Part shown: positions 12,245 through 20,580 of the stretch, in pieces
Layout: every line of letters begins with the position of its first letter
Position numbering within the stretch: position 1 is the first letter of the stretch
Origin: Brasenia schreberi
Taxonomy: Eukaryota; Streptophyta; Magnoliopsida; Nymphaeales; Cabombaceae
DNA length: 64,000 nucleotides
Direction: 5' to 3'
Assembly: GCA_036023115.1 (NCBI GenBank)
Contig: JAYKKT010000064.1
Location: forward strand, 11,166,001 to 11,230,000
The notes under the pieces: generated by a model
Databases searched by the model: none
Told to the model about the DNA's origin: nothing
Seen by the model: only the letters and a program-made list of their open reading frames with translations
Translations under genes and position numbers: made by a program

Positions 12245-12985
12245 AATTATTTTCTAAACTTCTATAGTAATATTGTCTAGTCCTACTTATTTACCACCCT
12301 TCATATGTTTAAGAGCATCTTTGACTTCATTCTTTTGAATATGTCATTAGAAATTATGGTTTATATACTTTTCTGATTTGGCTAACTCTCCTAAACTAAT
12401 ACTAAATCTTTATTTTTATTAAAAAACTTATAAAAATAGTTTTTTCATCTATTTTTATATCATCATTTGTCACTAGAAACTTTCATCATCGTCTTTGATG
12501 CATCTCACATAATTAAGATCTTTAGTTTTCTTATATATAGCCCTAGCTATCCTCAAAATATCTCTTTCACCATCTTTTGAGTTAAGTTTTTTATATAAAT
12601 CCTCTCAAATTTTAGCTTTTACTTCACTGACAGTCTTTTATGCTTCCTTCTTTGCTTTCTTATAAGCCTCTAAAGTTTCACTAGTTTTCTTAGCATAATG
12701 TAATTTGTAACATGCCTTCCTTGCCTTGATTTTATTTTGCACTACTTCACTCTACTACCAAGCTTTTTTGTATTGGTAGACCTCCCTTAGATTCACCTAA
12801 CACATCTTTCGCTACTTTTCTAATATGTATAGCCATATTGTTTAGCATATCACAAGGTGTATCAACATAATTCCAAGCATCTCTTTGAAGGACTTTCTGT
12901 TTAAATATATCTTCTTTCTTACTTTTGAGGTTTTATCATTTACTCTGAATAACTTGATGCACTCTTTTCTTCTTTATCTTGAAAT
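12245..12985 (-). mobile_element. RTE LINE internal fragment inside hAT transposase
   Basis: The - strand matches the linker between endonuclease and RT of the RTE copies at 28.6-29.33 and 35.58-35.82 kb. Shared stretches include AAGAAGAAAAGAGTGCATC, the TATTTAAACAG region and AATTACATTATGCTAAGAA. It has neither the RTE 5' end nor the TTG tail. It sits between the GGISR and LKHHL codons of the hAT BED finger. Confidence 0.75.
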
Positions 12986-13117
12986 TCCACCACTAACCAT
13001 ATTTTCACAAAATAAGCATCTGGTCTTTAACCTAGAACCCTCATCAACTAGTTTACCCTACTACCATACCGGATCATCAGACCGAGAATGGGAGTCTCTA
13101 CCACCCCTTCTTGCCAT
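12985..13117 (-). pseudogene. hAT transposase, N-terminal part with BED finger
   Basis: Translation from the ATG at 13117 starts MARRGGRDSHSRSDDPVW. After two in-frame stops comes a CLFC pair and then SGGISR. This matches the layout of plant hAT BED fingers (DPVW..., CxxC, GGISRLKxHL). Reading continues after the RTE insertion at about 12240 with LKHHLIGTRKEVAPC, which completes the finger with His and Cys ligands. The enzyme would bind element ends and move DNA by cut-and-paste. Confidence 0.7.
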
Positions 13118-13566
13118 CTCAATGAAGTAATTTAATTCAAACAAAAACCTAAAAATAAAAGCACTTTGTAAATCCCCAATCTTCAAATAACACTCAAATA
13201 GAGTGTCTCCCACTTCATGAATGCAATAAAAATCGTATACACACACTTAATAACTTCATATTTTGTCATTCAAAAAAGAAAAATACGAAATAACATAAAA
13301 AATAACAAATATAAAGGAAAAAATGAAGAAAAACATTAAAAATATACCAAAATCCGAGTTAGGATGCTTATACGGACACCGTAGAGTACAATTTTGGAGA
13401 TTTGAACACCAAGGAGGCAAAAAACGGCTCTTAGGGAGCTTAAAGCACTCAAAGAGAGAGAGGAAACCCACGAAAAATGCGGGTTTTCGTTCGGTCGATG
13501 ACCCTGGGTCCCTTGCCGTATCGCACACACCATATCGTACGATACGGTGCGATACGGATAACACTG

Positions 13567-13886
13567 ATTGGCAGCACAAATATACTTAAAAGTTGGCAAC
13601 AAAAAGGAAAATGATTTTGTCATAATTGTTATTTGTTCATAAATTATTCTTATTCAATAAAATTCTTATAAACTAACCCGAATTTACATGTTACATGCAT
13701 ACAACTTACAATCTCAAACGAGCATACCGGAGGATGCCTTGGGAGAAGTGAAGAGAGGTGAACTGAGGCCAAAAACTTGCAAAAAAATATTTGCAAGAAA
13801 ACAAATTGTAAAAAATGGATTTTTTTTTTACCGTATCGTATGATACAATTATCGTATCGTGGCTTCCCATGATACAGATAACACTG
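13567..13886 (+). mobile_element. hAT-type non-autonomous element, right-end fragment
   Basis: Aligns with the right 300 bp of the element at 24989-26124, beginning at AAATATACxTAAAAGTTGGCAAC. It ends in the same GATAACACTG terminus (13877-13886) preceded by CGTATCGTGGCTTCC. Its left part appears to be replaced by the hAT relic that terminates at 13566, so one family member seems to have landed inside another. Confidence 0.7.
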
Positions 13887-14040
13887 CACTCCTCTTATTC
13901 GTTCTAGAAGTGAAAATAAGACCATTTATGCAAGATGATAAATAAATAAAATGTCATCCCTTTTTTGAATTCATGAATTTATGGTCATTGTTTCAAGCAT
14001 TTATTCATAATAATATGTTTCGATTTGAATGCATTCACAT

Positions 14041-16050
14041 AACAACAACAACAACTAAGCTTTTTCTCATCCTAGATGGGGTCGACTACATGGATTCTTT
14101 GTATCCCTATCATGTTATGTTAGCATTTACCTCAACATAAGCTAGATCATACTTTATTATTTCTTTCCAATACTTTTGTGGTCGTCCTCTACCTCTTTTA
14201 ATACTTTCAAAATCTAGTTTTTCATACCTCTTATAGGTGTTTTTTGATCTTCTTTCTATATGTCCAAACCATCTTAAACGATATTCTCTCATTTTACCCT
14301 CAATTGGTGTCATTCCTAATTTGTTTATAATAACCTCATTATGTACACGGTATTTTCTTGTATAACCACTCATCTATCTCAACATCTTTATTTGTGTCAC
14401 CGACATCTTTTGTACTTGTTGATGATTAATTGCCCAACAATCAGAAACATAAAATATGGTAGGTCTATTGTTGTTCTATAATATTTACCTGTTAACTTTA
14501 ATGATATCTTTTTATCACAAAGTATACTTGATGCTCCTTTTCATTTTAACCAACCTGCATTAATTCTATGTATAACATCTTCATCAATTCTTCTCACTCT
14601 GAAAAATTGACCCTAGGTATTTAAAACTTTTTTTTTTGGATGCAATGTGTGCCAAATTTAATTTCTATGTCCTCTGAAGTAACCAAATGATCAAACTTGT
14701 ATTACATATATTATGTGTCTTTGCTCTACTAAGCCGGAAGCCTTTACTTTCTAATATTTCTCTCCATAGTTTCAATTTTTTATGAACTTTTTCCTTAGAC
14801 TCCTCCACTAACATAATGTCATCTGCAAATAACATACACCAAGCTACTTCATCTTGAATATGTTTTGTTAACTCATTAATCATGATTATAAATAAGTATG
14901 GACTTAAAGTTGATCCTTTATATAACCCAATATTAGCTTCAAAGAAGTCTATCATTCCTTCATGAGTCCTCACACATGTTTTTGCACCATCGTACATGTC
15001 TCTTATAAGGTTTATGTATGTCAATGAGATACATCTTTTTTCAAATGTTCTCTAAAGAACATCCATTAACTCCCCCCATGTAAGGGATCACCCTTTCATT
15101 GTCGGTCCCAAGCCTAGATAATGGAGGAGGGTTGTGTTAGGCTTCTAACAGCTAGTGTAAAACTTTGTCAGATTTTTATACCATAGATTACACAAATTAT
15201 GAGCATTGCTTTGGGGCGTCCCCGCCTAGCGATGCGCTGCGGAGCCCAAATACAATGATAAATAAGGGCCACTACATTTTCGCCTGAATGTAGTGAATCA
15301 ATTGCAGAGAGGGTTCCCATATTATGGAAGGGTGTGGGTAAAGAAGTTAGTCCCGTTATATAGCCGCCCGAATGTAGTGAATAATTTACAGAGAGGGTCT
15401 CCGTATTTTCAATATGAACGAATGCGGGGGTAAGGAAGCTAGTCTTAAATAATAAGATTCATATTGGTTCTTGAAATATCGAAACATTATCCGGTAAGCT
15501 AATGGAGGTGATAGGAGAAAGATTCATATTTTATAAAAGAGACAAAGTGGGTTGAAGAAAAAGCAAAGGAGATAGAGGATATAGGTTTTAAATTATGGTA
15601 CTAAGGTAAGGAAAATGCTCGAAACGGAGTTGGTATTATCATAAATAAAGGTTTAAAGGATAGTATAGTAGACATACAACGATATGGTGACCGAATCATG
15701 ACGTTGAAATTAGTGTGAGGAACAAAGGTTTTGAATATAGCTTGTGCTTACGCACCCAAAGTAGGCCTAGAAGATAGTATAAAGACAACTTTTTGGGAAG
15801 AGTTAGATAAGGTGATTCAAATGATTCCACAAAGGGAGATGATTTGTTTAGGAGGAGACTTAAATGGACATGTCGGTAAAGAGGCATTAGGATATCAAGG
15901 TATTCATGGAAACTTTGGTTTTGGGGATATAAATGAAGAAGGTAGGGAGATTTTAAATTTTGCTATGCCATTTGATCTCCTTACAGTAAATACAATCTTC
16001 AGAAAACGAGATAACATTTAATTACTTATAAGAGTGGCTTATCACAAAAC
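14041..16050 (-). mobile_element. RTE LINE with 5' inversion (twin-priming structure)
   Basis: The - strand part (15068 down to 14041) runs from the first third of RT, through an intact-looking LFADD motif (about 14830) and the C-terminal tail, to the (AAC)n complement of the TTG tail. Directly joined at about 15068-15072 is the RTE 5' end on the + strand (CCCATGTAAGGGATCACC). It runs through the 5' untranslated region into the endonuclease (15731-16021, with GGDLNGHVG) and stops at about 16050. The frames carry many stops. The layout fits one insertion in which the second primer started internally. Confidence 0.8.
15731..16021 (+). pseudogene. RTE LINE AP-endonuclease fragment
   Basis: 96 codons of the apurinic-endonuclease-like domain that nicks target DNA for LINE insertion. 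The motif CLGGDLNGHVG near residue 39 corresponds to the GDFN/GDLN catalytic block, and FGFGDINEEG follows. The N-terminal part (Asn/Glu active-site motifs) lies upstream in broken frames. The fragment ends inside the domain, where the inverted segment of this LINE copy ends. Confidence 0.75.
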
Positions 16051-16056
16051 AAGGAT

Positions 16057-16559
16057 CAATGTTGTAAAAAATATATCGGGTTGTGTGTCACCTACATGAT
16101 AATTGTTCCATATTGTACGAAACAATACAATACAAGACTTTTTTTATTTAATTAAAGAAATTATTTTGAAATCATTAATTTTAACTTTTTTCAAAATATT
16201 GTATATTGATTATTAAACTATATTTTTGAAATTCTTACTTTTTCTAAGATGATTGGAAGTATAATATAAACAACTACCACATAACAACGGTACTACTATT
16301 GTATAATAAGCATAATGAGCCTAGTTACAACAACCTTTAGCCTACACCAAAGGTACATCAGACCTAACAACTGACCTCAGATAAAGACTTATAGTTATTC
16401 GGTATAATAAATATAACATAATATTTATATATTATTCTAAAAATATCATATGACATATAGAATGACAAATGAACCTCAACAATACCGATACTTAGATCGT
16501 ATCGATCGAACTACCGATATGATATTATTGTATCGTACGATACAATATTTATAATATTG
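16057..16559. mobile_element. Short TIR element with GTATCG-type repeats (hAT-like)
   Basis: About 500 bp with 12-bp terminal inverted repeats that match at 10 of 12 positions (CAATGTTGTAAA and CAATATTATAAA). Near each end lie TATTGTACGAAACAATA or TATTGTATCGTACGATACAATA palindromes like those of the CAGTGTT elements at 13.5 and 25 kb. The flanking 8-mers ACAAGGAT (16049-16056) and ATGAGGAC (16560-16567) differ at three positions, all transitions. This is compatible with an old 8-bp duplication. No coding capacity. Confidence 0.5.
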
Positions 16560-16689
16560 ATGAGGACCTTCTTGGTCCTCATTGTAGGAATGGAGATGGC
16601 GATGGAGATGGGGTTTGAAACAGGGATGGGACAGAGATCTCAATCCCCAGCTCCGCCCCATCCCATGAACATCCATAGTCATTAGGAAG

Positions 16690-17147
16690 AATCGTTATTA
16701 TAGTTACTGCTTTTGTCGTAGAAAGGCATACTGATTTAGGTGGTAGTCATCTTTCCCATCCTTGTTTGTGTTTGTTATTTTTTTACTCCAATTAAAGAAA
16801 GATAATCTTGAGTATGGTTGGTTTAGGTTGTCTTTTCATGCACCATTGTGCATTTCCATTGGCATAAGGACTTGTATCTGAACGGTATGAGGGGTTTATT
16901 AACCCTCATTTTGCTTCACTTTTTGCTGCTTTATGCAATGCACCCATTCTATAACATTAGTTATGGAGCTATAATTAGAATTGTCAGGTTTATGTTGCTA
17001 TGGTTTCGGTATTTCATGGATTAAACTCAATTAGTGACTTTAGTACATTGCATTATCTATGTTTCCTTTTCAAATATATACATTAGGAATATTTAAGAGT
17101 ATTATTAAATGTGTTCGACTGAGCATTACTGAACGTTTACTGGGTGA
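16690..17147. other. Region upstream of the PPR frame, unassigned
   Basis: No PPR-like translation in any frame, although a full-length P-class PPR gene would need 100 to 250 more N-terminal residues here. It could be an intron, with the first exon further upstream and disrupted by the LINE and TIR insertions at 14.0-16.6 kb. An in-frame TGA at 17145-17147 closes the frame. Confidence 0.4.
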
Positions 17148-18254
17148 AGGTACTGTGCTGCTAACGATGATTCTAGAGCCATAAAGACATTCCATGCTAT
17201 GGATATGTTCAAAATAAGCCAAGATCAATGTCCCTTTCATGTGCTTCTTCGTGCACTCTGTAAGCACCGAAACATTGAAGAGGCAGAAGAATTGGTGTTT
17301 CAAAATAAAAAGTTCTTTCCACCGGAGACAGAGACTTTTAACATCTTGCTTGATGGTTGGTGCAATATAGTTGTCGATATCTTTGAAGCGAAGAGATTGT
17401 GGAGAGAAATGTCAAATTGTTGTGTTGTTCCAGATGCCACTACTTATACCCACATGATTTGCTGCTTCTCTAAGCATGGAAACCTTTTTGATTCACTGAG
17501 ACTTTATGATGAAATGAAAAGAAAAGGCTTTGTTCCAGGTATTTCTGTTTACAATTCTTTAATTTATGTTTTATCAAGGGAAAAGTGTATACAAGGCGCA
17601 TTGAATATTCTCAATAAGATCAGAGAGGCGAATCTGCAACCTGATGTAGCCACTTATGAATCACTCATATATCCTTTATGTGAGGCTCACAAAATCAAGG
17701 ATGCTTATTCAATTCTTGATGACATGATCCACAGGGGAGTTAAGCCAACTGTTGAAACATACCATGCATTTGTAAAGGTTGAACATATGAGAGGAACATT
17801 GGATGTGATCAAGAGAATGGTAAAAGATGGTTGTGGTCCAACTTCTGAAACATTTCTCTGTATTTTTGAGAAATTATCTACACAAAAACAACCTTGGAAT
17901 TTGTTGGAAATGTGGAACAAAATGAAGAAATATGATGTTATCCCTGACTCTGCACATTATAGCATTGTGGTGCGTGGACTTTTAGCATGTGATATTTATT
18001 ATAAGGCTAGGGAGATTTACATGGAAATGAAATTGAAAGGTTTCAGTGATGCTAAGCTTGACATGATGTTGAGGAAACACGAAGCAGTGAAGAGAAAGGT
18101 GGACGACAGAAAACATGAGGCCAAGGATCTTGCGTTAGGACCAGAAGTGCAATATCCTTTGGGCTCAAAAAAGAAGACTAGGAAAAGTTCAGACTTTTCA
18201 TCACATAAAATTGCCGAGTGTCCAACCGTCAAACAGGGATATGCGAAACAGTAA
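17148..18254 (+). CDS. P-class pentatricopeptide repeat protein (N-terminus missing)
   Basis: Sequence-specific RNA-binding protein of organelles, where P-class PPRs stabilise or help process mitochondrial or plastid transcripts. The first ATG is at 17199, giving 351 codons, but the frame is open and homologous-looking back to 17148 (RAIKTFHAMDMF). About eight 35-residue motifs start near residues 10, 44, 80, 115, 150, 185 (short), 217 and 252, with the usual TYxxLI and GxxPD signatures. A basic C-terminal tail follows (residues 290-351, KKKTRKSS), without E, DYW or SMR domains. No signal peptide is visible because the N-terminus is absent. Host coding bias is clear and there are no internal stops. 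It may be a 5'-truncated pseudogene or have an upstream exon I cannot see. Confidence 0.8.
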   Translation, partial: RYCAANDDSRAIKTFHAMDMFKISQDQCPFHVLLRALCKHRNIEEAEELVFQNKKFFPPETETFNILLDGWCNIVVDIFEAKRLWREMSNCCVVPDATTYTHMICCFSKHGNLFDSLRLYDEMKRKGFVPGISVYNSLIYVLSREKCIQGALNILNKIREANLQPDVATYESLIYPLCEAHKIKDAYSILDDMIHRGVKPTVETYHAFVKVEHMRGTLDVIKRMVKDGCGPTSETFLCIFEKLSTQKQPWNLLEMWNKMKKYDVIPDSAHYSIVVRGLLACDIYYKAREIYMEMKLKGFSDAKLDMMLRKHEAVKRKVDDRKHEAKDLALGPEVQYPLGSKKKTRKSSDFSSHKIAECPTVKQGYAKQ

Positions 18255-18257
18255 ACT

Positions 18258-19358
18258 AACACGAGAAAGCAACAAAAAGGTGATTATGGATATATGAATC
18301 AAATGAGAGTTCTTCCGAATTGATGAAGTGGCAGCTCATCCTCTTCGTGAACCTTTCTCTTTGAGGATACTCGGGCGTCATCAGTCAATAAAGGACCCAG
18401 GTTTCTGGATGAAAAGACAGATCCTGCACCTTCAGAATACATGGTTTTCAAGTTCATGGTGTTGCATCCTCAGTTAGTTGTTGAGAGTCACCATGGTTCT
18501 CACATTGATTTAGCATTTCAAGAAAATGCCGTTGACTCGTAAATAGTTGAAGGTCGGAACCAGTTATGATTGAGAATACTAGCCCAACATATGTTGAGAA
18601 AATGTGGTTTCTGTGATGGTCTTGAACTGTGGTTTGAGGGTGAATTTACATATAAAAAGGTAGCGGGCATGAACAGAAACTGCAATGTCCGTCCAGCTTC
18701 TTCCAATTTGGTCTCCACACAGAGGCCAAGTGCTTTCAGCTGGCCTTTCAAACTTGCGGAGTATGTTTCCTCCGAAATGTATGGGGGCTGACGCCTGCCC
18801 AGTGCCGGCTAGCAAACATTTTACGCTTTGACAAAGACTAACAAAGATGTGAATTTGGTTTGTGAAGTGTAGCGTGTATAACAATCTCTTGGGAAAAGAT
18901 GGAGTTGAAAACATGTTTACTTTCCCTTAGCGACTTATCATATTTATGTATCTGGGAAGCATTCTTAGCAATGAAAAAAGCTTCTTAACTTTTACTTTTT
19001 TGTTTACCTCGTAAAGTTATTTACATTTATGTTTGATTGTGGAAAAGATAAAGGAAAAGACGCTTACATGCAACTTTAACTGACAAATGGAAATGCATGA
19101 TCTTTGCTTCTTATCATGTTTATGTTCTTGTACTGTATTTGAATAAAGAGGTTTACGTGATTTTGCCTGTCCTCTCTCTCTTTCTCTCTCTCTCGTGGAC
19201 ATGCATTTAAAGGAGAGGAATATATTAGAAAACGTATGATTTGTTGTATTTGTTAATAAAAGAATTGTGGCAGCGGCTGCGGCACACTGGAGTTAGTCAT
19301 ATCCATCTCTTTCTAATGTGCTTTGCCACTCGGTTCGTGCGGGCAGTCCTGTTCCTAG
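18258..19358. other. Region downstream of PPR gene, no gene recognised
   Basis: Short frames only. 18570-18791 (+) and 18579-18914 (-) are mutual shadows without family signatures. There is a (CT)n run at about 19171-19195. It may hold the PPR 3' untranslated region. Confidence 0.3.
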
Positions 19359-19545
19359 GTGCGTGTAGTGTGTGTGAGAAAAAATTCCTCGTCAAGTCCC
19401 TTTGGAGGGTATGTTTTCTAGCCTTCCCTAGTAATTAAACATTCATGCTCACTATTTCTTGTCACTGAGCCGTATGAGACAGGAAACTCTCAAGTGCGGC
19501 TCTAAGGGAAGGAATTTAACTACCTATTCCGACCTACCTATTCTG
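19359..19545 (+). ncRNA. Group II intron remnant (domains V-VI), probably organelle-derived
   Basis: 19467-19502 folds like group II intron domain V. GAGCCG pairs with CGGCTC, a UAU/GUG segment follows, then a two-A bulge, and GAGA pairs with TCTC under a GGAAAC loop. It is two bases longer than the usual 34. A domain-VI-like hairpin follows (GGAATTTAACTACCTATTCC, 19509-19528). A possible 5' end, GTGCG, lies at 19359. If so, domains I-IV are almost wholly deleted. Such introns live in plant mitochondrial and plastid genomes, so this is probably a transferred fragment. Host gene not identified. Confidence 0.45.
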
Positions 19546-19639
19546 ACCGGGGAGAAGAGGCCATTTGACAGGGAGATTCTGAAATTGCAGAGGCTTCGTT
19601 CGATCAAGCTGCTGAGTACTTGCTCTTTGCATATCAAAT

Positions 19640-20580
19640 GACAACCTTTCCATGTGAATTCCCTTGCACATGTGCATGACGTCTTCTTGTTCACTAGATT
19701 GTGTTTGTGGGTGTGTTTGTGCGTGAAACTATGTATATTCTAGGTATGTGTACACGGAGCCAACTACTTTTTAAGCAACATAATTGTACACGAAGATGAC
19801 TCTTTGACAGAAACTTTAACAGAGAAATCTATTTAAATTTAGAATATACAAGAAAAAGACCCTTTGTGAGTACCTGAATCTACGCAATATATATTTGTCA
19901 TTTGTCGATGCCCACCCGCAGTGTTTGGAAACATATGCTAACTAGGTTCTTCAAGTACCGGATACCCGAAAAGGATTTTGGCGTCATAGTTAGCAATGGA
20001 AGAAAAGGAAGCATGGTGACAAAGGTGCTGAAATAGATTGTTCATGTCGCTGCAGCATGGAAGATACGCCTATTTAGAAATAGTGGTCTCATCACCGCAA
20101 CGACCTTCCTGAGCACAAAACGATCCGACGAGATGGAAAATTTGTCATGGTAAGAAGAGTTTATACCCTCGAGCCCGAAGAGTTCTCTCCCTCTGTCAAA
20201 CACACCATATTTCCTCCAACTCTTGCCATTTTTTCTTGTTGGTCTCGTAACATAAAATCAGAAGAGTAAGAAATATATGAAATTCAAGGTGAAACACGAA
20301 AGATAAACGAATATATATTGGCAATTCATGGGAACAAGAAAAGGGAAAAAAAGAGAAGAATGGGACACTTGCTATGAGTGCTGTTGTTATTTGATGCTCT
20401 TTGCGTTTCAACAAAGATGCACGAATTGATTACAGCATCTCACAAAGCTAATGCAGAACCGTCCTTCAAAACTAATAATTTATGATTTGAAGATAGCATA
20501 AAACTATTTGGTTACATCATCAGACAAGCAATTGGATGCACTTCATTCGCGATACATAAAAAAACATGTTTTTTCCCTCG
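19640..20580. other. Intergenic region 3' of bL9m, no gene recognised
   Basis: No coding family, RNA gene or repeat recognised. It should contain the bL9m 3' untranslated region and polyadenylation site, which lie left of 20581 on the - strand. Confidence 0.3.

Larger units (their letters stand above)
11700..13566 (-). mobile_element. hAT DNA transposon relic (transposase plus one terminus)
   Basis: The - strand 5' terminus at 13566 reads CAGTGTTATCCGTATCGCAC. It is followed by inverted CGTATCG/CGATACG subterminal repeats and about 450 bp of leader, then a transposase start at 13117. The BED-type zinc-finger region is split by an RTE fragment (about 12245-12985). The DUF659-like domain follows to about 11700, where the copia element abuts. 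The 3' terminus is missing. The 8 bases next to the terminus are ATTGGCAG (13567-13574), but the partner duplication is lost with the other end. Confidence 0.75.

Noticed and set aside
13323..13623. Overlapping 88-107 codon frames on both strands
   Set aside because: They lie in the leader and terminus of the hAT relic; the GTATCG palindromes keep several frames open.
14041..16050. Two independent head-to-head RTE insertions
   Set aside because: The junction sits exactly at the element's true 5' end with no TTG tail or target duplication in between; twin priming explains it with one event.
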